Shown piece by piece: positions 35,702 to 43,925 of a DNA stretch of 64,000 nt. The DNA comes from JANQMX01 sp965247175 (lineage in GTDB: Bacteria; Pseudomonadota; Alphaproteobacteria; Kiloniellales; DSM-21159): NCBI GenBank assembly GCA_965247175.1, contig OZ252006.1:1612001-1676000 (forward strand), in the 5' to 3' direction. Position 1 is the stretch's first letter; every line of letters begins with the position of its first letter. The notes below the pieces were generated by a model. It was not told the origin of the DNA. It saw only the letters and a list, made by a program, of their open reading frames with translations, and searched no databases. Made by a program: the position numbers and the translations under genes.

Positions 35702-37174
35702 GTGTCTTCATTTGGTATCGGTTCCTCTCGTTGGCTGTGGACATCTACTCTTGTGAGACGAACAGAAGGCCTGAAACGATCGCTGCGGCACATAGACAAT
35801 GATGCCGTATCGGCTCTGATCACCGCCGCCGCAGACATTGCGCTGGTGGTGGACGGAAAGGGCGTTATTCAGGACGTAGCTCTAGGCAGCGAAGAGCTGG
35901 CCGCCATTGAGTATGGAGACTGGCTCGGGCGGGCATGGAAAGACATCGTGACCGTCGAGAGTCGCGAGAAGGTCGATGAAATGCTGCGCGATGCAGCGAC
36001 CGACCAGCCGCCTCGTTGGCGCCAGGTAAACCACCCGTCTTCGAACGGCGGGGATATCCCGGTACGCTATTCAACGGTCCAACTTGGCAACGGAGGCTCC
36101 GTCGTGGCTGTGGGCCGCGAGTTGAAGTCCATGTCGGCGCTTCAGCAGCGCATGGTCGCTGCGCAACAGGCCATGGAGCGTGAGTACGAACGGCTGCGGC
36201 AGGCGGAGACGCGCTACCGGCTCTTGTTCCAGCTCTCGTCTGAAGCGGTGCTCATAATCGAAGCCTCGACCGGAAAGATCGTGGAGGCCAATCCCGTTGC
36301 CGGGCGGCTGATGAACGAGAGCCCGCAGAACATCGTCGGACGCCCATTCTTGGAAGCCTTCGACCCTGAGAGTCGGGCCAATGTCAGTGCTCTGCTTGGC
36401 GCCGCGAAAGCCACCGGTCAGGCAGATACGATCCGGGCGCGCCTGACCGACCACAATACCGACTATGAGCTCGGAGCCTCGCTCTTCAGGCAAGGCAGCG
36501 CGACCTACTATCTTGCGAAGATCGCCGCGATCGAACCGGACAAGGCGCGAGAGCAGGAGGTCTCTGCCAACTCCGCTCTGCTCGAGGTGGTGGAGAAGTC
36601 ACCGGACGGCTTTGTCGTCGCCGACAGCGATTGGCGCATTCTGGCTGCCAACGGCGCCTTCCTCGATATGACCGAGATGGCGACAGAGGAGCAGATCCGC
36701 GGCCAGCCTTTGATGAACTGGCTCGGTCGCTCGGGGGTCGACTTCAATGTCCTGGTCGCGAACCTGCGCGAGTACGGCACCATCCGCCTGTTCGGCACAG
36801 TGATGCGCGGGCAATACGGCGCAACCGTCGAGGTCGAGGTTTCGGCCGTCTCCGCGCTGCATGGCGATCAAGCCTGCTATGGCATGACGGTCAGAAACGT
36901 CAGCCGGCGCTTCGGGGCCAGGCCTTCGGCCACCGGCCAGCTGCCGCAAAGCGCCAATCAGTTCACCGAGTTGGTTGGCCGCGTGCCCTTGAAGGAAATT
37001 GTGCGAGAGACCACGGATCTGATCGAGAGGCTTTGCATCGAAGCTGCGTTGGACCTGACCGACAACAATCGTGCGTCCGCATCCGAGCTTCTGGGCCTCA
37101 GCCGGCAGAGTCTCTACGTCAAGTTGCGGCGATTTGACATCGCCGACGGCGACAACGACGACACGGACGCTTGA
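35702..37174 (+). CDS. ppsR: PpsR/CrtJ transcriptional repressor of photosynthesis genes
   Basis: 490 aa. An N-terminal domain (ITAAADIALVVDGKGVIQDVA), a Q-linker-like coiled segment (QQRMVAAQQAMEREYERLRQAE), two PAS domains near residues 165-280 and 290-400, and a C-terminal FIS-type helix-turn-helix (ASELLGLSRQSLYVKLRRF). A Cys just before the HTH (ERLCIEAALDL) corresponds in position to the redox Cys of Rhodobacter PpsR. The start is uncertain: GTG 35702 after AGGAT is the longest; GTG 35753 is an alternative. Binds TGT-N12-ACA. Confidence 0.9.
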   Translation: MSSFGIGSSRWLWTSTLVRRTEGLKRSLRHIDNDAVSALITAAADIALVVDGKGVIQDVALGSEELAAIEYGDWLGRAWKDIVTVESREKVDEMLRDAATDQPPRWRQVNHPSSNGGDIPVRYSTVQLGNGGSVVAVGRELKSMSALQQRMVAAQQAMEREYERLRQAETRYRLLFQLSSEAVLIIEASTGKIVEANPVAGRLMNESPQNIVGRPFLEAFDPESRANVSALLGAAKATGQADTIRARLTDHNTDYELGASLFRQGSATYYLAKIAAIEPDKAREQEVSANSALLEVVEKSPDGFVVADSDWRILAANGAFLDMTEMATEEQIRGQPLMNWLGRSGVDFNVLVANLREYGTIRLFGTVMRGQYGATVEVEVSAVSALHGDQACYGMTVRNVSRRFGARPSATGQLPQSANQFTELVGRVPLKEIVRETTDLIERLCIEAALDLTDNNRASASELLGLSRQSLYVKLRRFDIADGDNDDTDA

Positions 37175-37207
37175 GTCAGCGCGTGTAAGCGCCTGACACA
37201 TCCATTG

Positions 37208-37225
37208 TGTCAACTTAACTGAACG
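37208..37225. promoter_or_regulatory. PpsR-like operator before bchG
   Basis: TGT-N12-ACG, one base away from the TGT-N12-ACA consensus, 45 bp upstream of bchG and 33 bp after ppsR. Possible PpsR control of bchG-orf428-bchP. Confidence 0.45.
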
Positions 37226-37236
37226 TAAACTTTAAT

Positions 37237-37254
37237 TGACGCTCATTGGCGTCA
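37237..37254. promoter_or_regulatory. 18-bp inverted repeat before bchG (TGACGC-N6-GCGTCA)
   Basis: Perfect inverted repeat with 6-bp arms and 6-bp centre, 16 bp before the bchG start. Same size and half-site direction (TGAC...GTCA) as the repeat before crtI at 928-945. Binding factor unknown. Confidence 0.45.
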
Positions 37255-37270
37255 GGAGTAGCGTTGTGTC

Positions 37271-38182
37271 ATGGCGCGCGCGACTCCGACATTCGTTCGC
37301 TCATCCGCCGGCACGCTACCGGCTCCGCAGGCGGTTCTAGAGCTTCTGAAGCCGCTGACCTGGTTTGCGCCTATGTGGGCCTTCGGGTGCGGGGTCATCT
37401 CCTCCGGCGTACCACTTCGAGACAATTGGATGATCGCCATTGCCGGCATGGTCCTGGCCGGTCCGATGGTCTGCGCCACCAGCCAGGCTGTGAACGATTG
37501 GTTCGACAGGCATGTCGATGCGATCAATGAGCCGAACAGGCCAATCCCCTCCGGACGCATACCGGGGCGATGGGGGCTCGGCATCGCAATCAGCTGGGGC
37601 GCTCTATCGCTGACGCTCGGCGCCTTGCTTGGTGGCTGGGTGCTCTCCGCAACCCTCGTCGCCCTGTGTCTGGCCTGGATCTACAGCGCACCGCCCTTGC
37701 GCCTGAAGCGCAACGGTTGGTGGGGCAACACGGCTGTGGCCATCTCCTACGAGGGGATAGCCTGGTTCACCGGCGCAGCCGTCATGCTGGGCTCTCTCCC
37801 TCCCCTGCCCATCATCCTCTTGGCCCTGCTCTACAGCCTTGGCGCCCACGGCATCATGACGCTGAACGACTTTAAGGCCCTCGAAGGCGATCGTCGCATG
37901 GGCGTGAGGTCGCTGCCGGCCCAGCTCGGGGTCGACAGGGCGGCGCGCGTTGCCTGCATCTCGATGGCATTGCCGCAGCTCATCGTCGTCGGGCTGCTGA
38001 TCTACTGGGCCCATCCCATCCATGCCGCTGTCGTCGCCGGACTGTTGCTTGCGCAGCTGCTGCTGATGCGAAAGTTCCTGGCAAATCCGAGAGAGCGTGC
38101 CCCCTGGTACAACGCCACGGGCACCAGCCTCTACGTGCTCGGCATGTTGGCAAGCGCCTTGGCGCTGTCCGGCGCGGCGTAG
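37271..38182 (+). CDS. bchG: Bacteriochlorophyll synthase BchG
   Basis: UbiA-family membrane prenyltransferase that attaches the geranylgeranyl (or phytyl) tail to bacteriochlorophyllide. 303 aa. The Asp-rich motif NDWFDRHVDAINEPNRPIPSG near residue 75 and the second motif LNDFKALEGDRRMGVRSLPAQLG near residue 200 are typical. About eight membrane spans. First gene of bchG-orf428-bchP; start ATG 37271, AGGAG 12 bases upstream. Confidence 0.94.
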   Translation: MARATPTFVRSSAGTLPAPQAVLELLKPLTWFAPMWAFGCGVISSGVPLRDNWMIAIAGMVLAGPMVCATSQAVNDWFDRHVDAINEPNRPIPSGRIPGRWGLGIAISWGALSLTLGALLGGWVLSATLVALCLAWIYSAPPLRLKRNGWWGNTAVAISYEGIAWFTGAAVMLGSLPPLPIILLALLYSLGAHGIMTLNDFKALEGDRRMGVRSLPAQLGVDRAARVACISMALPQLIVVGLLIYWAHPIHAAVVAGLLLAQLLLMRKFLANPRERAPWYNATGTSLYVLGMLASALALSGAA

Positions 38183-38191
38183 GAGGAGGCG

Positions 38192-39517
38192 ATGGCGCTA
38201 AGCTGGTTCGGGATCGTTCGACTGGGCTTGGTGCAGACGTCTCTCGGCGCCATCGTGGTGCTGACCACCGCGACCATGAACCGCGTGATGGTTGTGGAAC
38301 TGGCGCTGCCGGCGACGCTGCCCGGTGCGCTCGTCGCGCTGCACTACGCCATTCAGATTACCCGTCCGCGCGTCGGCTACGCCTCCGACATGGTCGGCCG
38401 GCGAACGCCGTGGATCGTTGGCGGCATGGCTCTGCTTGGGCTCGGCGCGATACTGGCTGCCTTCGCCACCGCATGGATGGCGGAGAACACCGTGGCCGGC
38501 ATCGCGCTGGCCGCCCTCGCCTTCGCCATGATCGGGGCCGGCGTCGGCGCCGCCGGAACGACCTTGCTTGCGCTGCTCGCAAAGCAGGTCGCGCCGCATC
38601 GCCGGGCCGCGGCGGCAACAATCGTCTGGACCATGATGATCGCCGGCTTCGTCATCACCGCAACGGCGGCCGGTGAGTTCCTGGACCCCTTTTCGATGGC
38701 GCGGCTGATCACGGTGACCGCGGTGGTCGCCGCCGCTGCCCTTACCGTCACTGTGCTTGCCGTCATCGGCATCGAGAGCCGGTCGGTCACGCGCGAGGCC
38801 GAAAGCGCCACGCAACCGATCTCGGAGAAGACGCCCTTCATTCAGGCGCTGCAGCAGGTCTGGGCCGAACCCAAGGCAAGGCGCTTCGCCTTCTTCGTCT
38901 TTGTCTCCATGCTCGCCTACAGCGCACAAGACCTCATTCTCGAGCCCTTCGCGGGCCTGGTTTTCGGCATGACTCCGGGCGAGTCGACCAAACTCTCCGG
39001 GGTCCAGCATGGTGGCGTCTTGCTCGGCATGATCCTCGTTGCCGTCGCCGGCAGCGCCATCGGCGGGCCAAGGCTTGGTTCGATGCGTGCTTGGACGATC
39101 GGCGGCTGCCTGGCATCCGCGCTGGCCCTGCTGACCATTGCGATCGGCGGCTTCTACGCGAGCGACTGGCCGCTGCGCGCCTGCGTCTTCGCGCTCGGCG
39201 TCGCCAACGGTGCCTTCGCCGTCGCCGCGATCGGCGCGATGATGGGCCTGGCCGGCGACGGACGCGCCAAGCGAGAGGGCGTCCGCATGGGCGTCTGGGG
39301 TGCCGCACAGGCGATCGCCTTCGGTCTTGGCGGCTTCCTGGGCACCGTCGCGGTCGACCTGGCGCGCATGCTCTTCGAAACGACGGCTTTGGCCTACGCC
39401 ATCGTCTTTACCTGCGAAGCCGCACTGTTCCTTTGCGCAGCGCAGCTTGCCGCGCGGGTCGGGCGCGACGCCCCGGTCGTACAGGATACGCGCTTGGCCA
39501 TTGCCGGCGGTCGCTGA
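38192..39517 (+). CDS. PucC-family (BCD) transporter-like protein, Orf428/Bch2
   Basis: 441 aa, about 12 membrane spans. Same family as LhaA: QTSLGAIVVLTTATMNRVMVVEL near residue 14, VGYASDMVGRRTPWIVGG, and YSAQDLILEPFAGLVFG. In PGCs this gene lies between bchG and bchP and is named orf428 or bch2; a role in pigment transfer between the synthase and the reductase has been suggested. GGAGGAGGCG precedes the ATG, 9 bp after bchG. Confidence 0.88.
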   Translation: MALSWFGIVRLGLVQTSLGAIVVLTTATMNRVMVVELALPATLPGALVALHYAIQITRPRVGYASDMVGRRTPWIVGGMALLGLGAILAAFATAWMAENTVAGIALAALAFAMIGAGVGAAGTTLLALLAKQVAPHRRAAAATIVWTMMIAGFVITATAAGEFLDPFSMARLITVTAVVAAAALTVTVLAVIGIESRSVTREAESATQPISEKTPFIQALQQVWAEPKARRFAFFVFVSMLAYSAQDLILEPFAGLVFGMTPGESTKLSGVQHGGVLLGMILVAVAGSAIGGPRLGSMRAWTIGGCLASALALLTIAIGGFYASDWPLRACVFALGVANGAFAVAAIGAMMGLAGDGRAKREGVRMGVWGAAQAIAFGLGGFLGTVAVDLARMLFETTALAYAIVFTCEAALFLCAAQLAARVGRDAPVVQDTRLAIAGGR

Positions 39518-39551
39518 GCCACCAGCGCCGCCATCACCGAGGGAGGTGAGA

Positions 39552-40751
39552 ATGGGTTTGTTGGAGAGCTATGATGTCGTCGTCGTCGGGGGTGGGCCCG
39601 CCGGAGCCACCGCCGCAACGGACCTCGCACGCAAGGGCCGGTCGGTTCTGCTGCTCGACAAGGCCGGTCGTATCAAGCCCTGCGGCGGCGCCATCCCACC
39701 GCGGCTTATCCGCGACTTCGACATTCCCGATCATCTCCTCGTCGCCAAGGTCACCTCGGCGCGCATGGTCGCACCGTCCGACAAAGGCGTCGACATGCCG
39801 ATCAACGGCGGCTTCGTCGGCATGGTTGACCGCGACGTCTTCGACGAGTGGCTGAGGTCCCGCGCCACCATGGCCGGCGCCACGCGACGCGACGGCACTT
39901 TCTGCGAGATCGAGCGCGACGAAGATGGCGTGGCGATCGTTACCTTCCGGCCGAAAGGTGCGCGGAAGGATGCGCCGCTCGAGCGGGTCCGCGCCCGTCT
40001 TGTAATCGGCACGGACGGCGCGCGTTCCGCCGTCGCAAAGCAATGCCTCAAAGGTGCAGAGCGCGTGCCCTGCGTCTTCGCCTACCACGAGATTATTCGC
40101 TCGCCGGAGCGTGCGGATGCGGGCTTCGACGGCAGCCGCTGCGATGTCTACTACCAGGGTAAACTCTCCCCCGACTTTTATGCCTGGGTCTTCCCCCACG
40201 GCGAGAACACCAGCGTCGGCGTGGGCTCGGCCAACAAGGGCTTTTCCCTGAAGGGCGCCGTCAGCGATCTGCGGCAAGGTGCCGGCCTGGTGGGTCAGGA
40301 GACCGTCCGCTGCGAGGGTGCGCCCATTCCGCTCAAGCCGCTCAAGAAGTGGGACAACGGCAAGGACGTGATCGTCGCCGGCGATGCCGCTGGGGTGGTT
40401 GCACCTGCCTCAGGCGAAGGCATCTACTATGCCATGGCGGCCGGCCGCATAGCCGGGGAAGCGGTCGACGAGGTGCTGGCGACTGGCGATGGCCGCGCTT
40501 TGGCCAAGGCACGCAAGCGCTTCATGAAGGCGCACGGCAAGGTCTTCCTGGTCCTCGGCGTCATGCAGAAGTTCTGGTACTCAAGCGATCGCCGCCGCGA
40601 GCGCTTCGTCAGCATCTGCGCCGACCCGGACGTGCAGCAGCTGACCTGGGAAGCCTACATGAACAAGGAGCTGGTGCGGCGCAAGCCGGTGGCGCACGCA
40701 CGGATCTTCTTCAAGGACCTCGGCCATCTCTTGGGGCTGGTCTCGCCCTAG
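39552..40751 (+). CDS. bchP: Geranylgeranyl bacteriochlorophyll reductase BchP
   Basis: FAD/NADPH-dependent reductase that saturates the geranylgeranyl tail to phytyl. 399 aa. Rossmann motif VVVVGGGPAGATAA at residues 8-21, LLDKAGRIKPCGGAIPPR after it, and FAD-binding GDAAGVVAPASGEGIYYAM near residue 285. Start ATG 39552 has GGGAGG upstream (39541-39546). Confidence 0.95.
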   Translation: MGLLESYDVVVVGGGPAGATAATDLARKGRSVLLLDKAGRIKPCGGAIPPRLIRDFDIPDHLLVAKVTSARMVAPSDKGVDMPINGGFVGMVDRDVFDEWLRSRATMAGATRRDGTFCEIERDEDGVAIVTFRPKGARKDAPLERVRARLVIGTDGARSAVAKQCLKGAERVPCVFAYHEIIRSPERADAGFDGSRCDVYYQGKLSPDFYAWVFPHGENTSVGVGSANKGFSLKGAVSDLRQGAGLVGQETVRCEGAPIPLKPLKKWDNGKDVIVAGDAAGVVAPASGEGIYYAMAAGRIAGEAVDEVLATGDGRALAKARKRFMKAHGKVFLVLGVMQKFWYSSDRRRERFVSICADPDVQQLTWEAYMNKELVRRKPVAHARIFFKDLGHLLGLVSP

Positions 40752-40778
40752 GCCAAGCAAGACGGCAAGAGCCGCGAC

Positions 40779-41042
40779 ATGAGCGATCTTCTCTCGGGCC
40801 CGCTGATCTTCGACACCGTCATCGGCTTCCTGGCGCTCGAGACGCTGCTGCTGTTTGCCTTCAACCGGCGAACCGGGCGCGGCCTTCCGCCGGCGGCTCT
40901 GCTGCCCTCTGCCATCTCAGGGATCTTCATGCTTCTGGCCTTTCGCATCTGGGTCGACGATGGAGCGATCGCCCTGGTGGTGCTCTGCCTCTTGGCGTCG
41001 CTGTCGGCCCACCTTTTCGATCTCCGCCACCGTTGGCTGTGA
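40779..41042 (+). CDS. Small three-span membrane protein between bchP and P450 gene
   Basis: 87 aa, unknown function. Hydrophobic segments near residues 10-28, 37-56 and 62-80. Starts 27 bp after bchP; its TGA is separated from the P450 ATG by one base (TGAGATG), so the two are almost certainly coupled. A small membrane ORF after bchP is seen in other photosynthesis clusters, but I cannot name it. Confidence 0.7.
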   Translation: MSDLLSGPLIFDTVIGFLALETLLLFAFNRRTGRGLPPAALLPSAISGIFMLLAFRIWVDDGAIALVVLCLLASLSAHLFDLRHRWL

Positions 41043-41043
41043 G

Positions 41044-42546
41044 ATGCTCGCAGCCCTTCCGCAAACTCACGAGCTCGCGGGGGCCGAAAGGGCACCGACG
41101 ACCGGCCTCTATCGCCCACCGGCGCCGGTTCCGCTTTCGCCGAACCGCGCCTTGCTGCGCAGCCTCCTGAACGGAGACCGCGATCTCTTGAGCCTGCTCC
41201 CTGCGGAAGCCTATCGCATGCGGGTTGGGCGACTAGGTTTCTCACGCCGGACGATCTTGCTGGTCAACGATCCGGCGTTGGTGCGCCAAGTCATGGTCGA
41301 TCAGGTTGACGCCTTCCCCAAGAACGATCTCTTCGTCGGCGCGCTGGCGCCGCTGATCGGCGAAGGCGTCTTCATCAGCAGCGGCAAGCTCTGGCAACGG
41401 CAGCGCCGCATGATCGAGCCGGCGTTCAGCCACATGAATCTGCGCCGCGCATTCGCACATATGGATACCGCGGTGACAGATTTCGAAGCGCGCCTGGACG
41501 ACAAAGCCAAAGTTGGAGCGCCCTTCTCGCTCGACGCGGCCATGACCCATCTGACAGCCGACATCATGTACCGCGCCATCTTCTCCAACTCTCTGGAAGG
41601 CCGCGCGGCACAGGATGTCTTCGAGGCCTTCGGCCAGTTTCAAGAGTCGGTCGCCAACGTTCAGATACTCCGACTGATCCTCGGCAAGCCTTGGGCGGAG
41701 GTTCGGCAGCCGGCCGCGGCACAAGCTGCCTGCGATCGCATTCGCGGTCTGCTCCGTCGCCTGGTCGCGGCGCGGATCGGGGCGGACTCGGCCGCTCCCG
41801 GGGACATTGCCGGCGATATCATTGCTGCGCGACATCCCGAGAGCGGCCAGGGCTTCACGTTGGAAGAGCTGGTCGACCAGATCGGTGTCTTCTTTCTGGC
41901 CGGTCACGAGACCACAGCGAGCACGCTAACCTGGGCGCTGTTCATCCTGGCGCAACGCCCGGAGATCGCCGCCCGCGTCCGCGCCGAGATCGCAGCCGTC
42001 TTGGGGGATGGGCCGCTCGACCTCGAGGCAACCAAGCGATTGGTCTTCCTACGCGCCGTGATCAAGGAGACCTTGCGGCTCTATCCGCCTGGTGCGTTCC
42101 TGCCGCGTGTCGCCCTACGTCCCATGGAGGTCGGCGGCCATCGCGTGCCACGCGGCGGCATGGTGATGATCGCCCCCTGGATTATCCATCGGCACCGGCG
42201 CCTGTGGGATGACCCGGACCATTTTGATCCCGACCGCTTTCTCGGCGCCCGCGAGAAAACACAAACGCCAGGCGCCTACCTGCCGTTCGGGCTTGGTCCG
42301 CGGGTTTGCGTCGGCGGCGCCTTCGCCCTGACCGAAGGCACGCTCATCCTCGCGCGTCTTCTGCGCCGCTATCGTATCGAGGTGACGAACGTCAGGAGTG
42401 TGCGGCCGGTCGTGCGCCTGACGACACGGCCGGCGACTGACATCCAAGTGCGGGCGGAGCGGGCCAAACAAAGCAGCGAGCCATCGCCGAAACGGGCATT
42501 GGCTCAATGCGCCTATGGTACAGCGGCCGACGATCTTGGTTTTTGA
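41044..42546 (+). CDS. Cytochrome P450
   Basis: 500 aa P450. Oxygen-activating I-helix motif FLAGHETTAS, the K-helix ETLRLYPP, and the haem-thiolate loop FGLGPRVCVGGAFA are all present. The GLGxRxCxG loop and following ALTEGTLILARLLRRYRIE resemble bacterial carotenoid-hydroxylating P450s such as the CYP175 group, from memory. It is coupled to the 87-aa gene downstream of bchP, so a role in tailoring a carotenoid or the pigment tail is plausible. Substrate not determinable from sequence. No N-terminal membrane anchor is obvious. Confidence 0.9.
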   Translation: MLAALPQTHELAGAERAPTTGLYRPPAPVPLSPNRALLRSLLNGDRDLLSLLPAEAYRMRVGRLGFSRRTILLVNDPALVRQVMVDQVDAFPKNDLFVGALAPLIGEGVFISSGKLWQRQRRMIEPAFSHMNLRRAFAHMDTAVTDFEARLDDKAKVGAPFSLDAAMTHLTADIMYRAIFSNSLEGRAAQDVFEAFGQFQESVANVQILRLILGKPWAEVRQPAAAQAACDRIRGLLRRLVAARIGADSAAPGDIAGDIIAARHPESGQGFTLEELVDQIGVFFLAGHETTASTLTWALFILAQRPEIAARVRAEIAAVLGDGPLDLEATKRLVFLRAVIKETLRLYPPGAFLPRVALRPMEVGGHRVPRGGMVMIAPWIIHRHRRLWDDPDHFDPDRFLGAREKTQTPGAYLPFGLGPRVCVGGAFALTEGTLILARLLRRYRIEVTNVRSVRPVVRLTTRPATDIQVRAERAKQSSEPSPKRALAQCAYGTAADDLGF

Positions 42547-42632
42547 GCTTTGCCCTGTACTGTCCTGCCCTCGACGTGGCCGCCTCCGGAAGATATGCAG
42601 TCTCGCACTGAACGGCAATTTCGAGAGGCCCA

Positions 42633-43060
42633 ATAAAACGGTTGCTCGCTGGATTGCTCCTTCTGGCTTCTCCGGCCTACGGCGAGGAGATCAACGCAAC
42701 TGGCTCCTATAGCGGCATTGTCGCCTGTGAACGGACTGAAGACGGCCGGCCCGGGGTCTTCCAGCTGCGTTTGGATATTCGAGTCTTGCACGAAGGCGAT
42801 CAACTTCACATGGCAACATGGACGGCGGAGGACGAGGCTCTGAAGCGGCGGACCGCCTCGCTGTACAAAGGCAAAGCGGTGACGGCTGGTTCTCAGGATA
42901 CGTGACCGCTTGTAGGCCGGACTTCGACTATCAGGAGTCCGTGCGAATCCTGCCAACCCTGCCGACAGAAGATGGGCTGAGCTTCGCCGCCGACACCATC
43001 TTCATCACCGAAGCGCTTCCCGGGCAGGAAGGCCGCTTGATCGTGGAGAGTTGCCGGTAG
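42633..43060 (+). pseudogene. Degraded gene for a small secreted protein
   Basis: Reading from an ATA codon at 42633 gives KRLLAGLLLLASPAYGEE, a textbook signal peptide, but the start is ATA instead of ATG. The frame ends at 42905; the next frame (from about 42870) continues sensibly as SGYVTACRPDFDYQESVRI and ends VESCR at 43060. Two Cys (ACERTE, TACRPD) suggest a periplasmic domain. Lost start plus frameshift point to a pseudogene; a sequencing error in the frame or a TTG start at 42642 are alternatives. The 87-bp repeat begins immediately after it. Confidence 0.55.
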
Positions 43061-43147
43061 GTGATGGTCCGTAAGAGCGCGGAACCTCCAACAATGGAGC
43101 GCTGCGCAAGCGAGTGACCCTGTGGCAAAGCCTCGCCAACGACCAAG
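43061..43147 (+). repeat. 87-bp dispersed repeat, copy 1
   Basis: Matches 45288-45374 along 87 bases with about 10 differences and no gaps. The conserved core includes GTAAGAGCGCGG, ATGGAGCGCTGCGCAAGCG and GCAAAGCCTCGCCAACGACC. It ends about 45 bp before a terminator hairpin in both copies. No conserved reading frame is convincing on either strand. Could be a small RNA gene, a 3' gene remnant or an old mobile-element end. Confidence 0.75.
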
Positions 43148-43191
43148 AAGACATCGCAGCTTCAGGTCTCATCCTGGGCAGCCCAAAACGC

Positions 43192-43220
43192 AAGAAAGCC
43201 ACCTCGGTGGTGGCTTCTTT
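43192..43220. terminator. Terminator hairpin after repeat copy 1
   Basis: GCCACC...GGTGGC stem extended by AAGAA/TTCTT sides with a 5-base loop and a T-run on both strands (AAGAAA, TTCTTT), so it could act in either direction. Confidence 0.7.
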
Positions 43221-43265
43221 GGCGCCTCGGACTTACGCGGCGCCACTGGCGCCAGGGTTCGTCGA

Positions 43266-43280
43266 GTTGGTTGCGGGGGC
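43266..43280 (-). repeat. 15-bp fragment of initiator tRNA 3' end
   Basis: The 15 bases are identical to the region spanning the 3' CCA end of tRNA-fMet at 57425-57439. Short enough to be chance alone, but the same order (87-bp repeat, terminator, tRNA 3' end) occurs at copy 2, where the match is 22 bp. Confidence 0.4.
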
Positions 43281-43444
43281 TCGCAGCCGTCGTCAGCATC
43301 AGGGCCTTACCCGAGCAGCGGCATGATGGGCCAACTTTGTCCTACAGGGCGTCGAATTCGAACTCACAAGCTCCGGTTATCTTGTGGCGAAGGCAACGAA
43401 GCCAATCGACCGCCGTATGAGCACAGGCAAGAAGGTCTCGGAGA

Positions 43445-43807
43445 TCAGCTCTTGTCAGCAACTGCACTGATTTCCTTGAGCCGGTGACCGACCTGGACGA
43501 TGGCGTCGAGCGCCGGAATGAGTTCCGCGCCGAGCGATGTGAGCTCATACTCCACCGACGGTGGGGATGTCGGTCGAACATGCCTGACAAGAACGCCCCG
43601 TTCTTCAAGCTCATCCAGACGGGCTGAAAGAACTTTCGCTGATATCGGTGGGATGTCCTGCCTGAGCTCATTGAAACGACGGGGCCCGGCGCGCAACGAC
43701 CAGATAACATTTGGCGCCCAGGCACCGGCGATCACAGCCATGCACTCAGTCAACATACAAGGCTGGGGCGGCTTGGGGCTTTTGTTGTGTCTAACTTTCA
43801 GAACCAT
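43445..43807 (-). CDS. HxlR-family winged-helix transcriptional regulator
   Basis: 120 aa. N-terminal Cys-containing CMLTECMAVIAGAWAPNVIW, then winged helix GPRRFNELRQDIPPISAKVLSARLDELEERGVLVR and SVEYELTSLGAEL, the HxlR/MarR-like signature. HxlR proteins often sense electrophiles or quinones through Cys. Divergent from the GST gene, with a palindrome between them, so probably its regulator. Confidence 0.9.
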   Translation of the reverse strand: MVLKVRHNKSPKPPQPCMLTECMAVIAGAWAPNVIWSLRAGPRRFNELRQDIPPISAKVLSARLDELEERGVLVRHVRPTSPPSVEYELTSLGAELIPALDAIVQVGHRLKEISAVADKS

Positions 43808-43833
43808 GATGGGTGACGTGGTAACTGCTGGGA

Positions 43834-43850
43834 AACCTGTAAAGCAGGTT
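43834..43850. promoter_or_regulatory. Candidate HxlR operator (AACCTG-N5-CAGGTT)
   Basis: Perfect 6-bp inverted repeat with a 5-bp centre, in the HxlR-GST divergent gap. Flanked further out by GTAAC (43821) and GTTAC (43848). Likely the binding site of the HxlR regulator. Confidence 0.6.
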
Positions 43851-43925
43851 ACTGTCAGTTATCTAGTTGTCAACGGAAATCCTTCTGTCCATCTAGGTGT
43901 GGAACCGACCAGATGGAGATGGAAC

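Noticed and set aside
37184..37200. TGT...ACA pair before bchG as another PpsR site
   Set aside because: Spacing is 9 or 11 bases, not 12.
43114..43326. Small proteins starting MTLWQSLAND / MTLLQSLAND in the two 87-bp repeats
   Set aside because: Similarity ends at the repeat boundary and the tails differ completely and read through terminators; more likely repeat DNA than genes.
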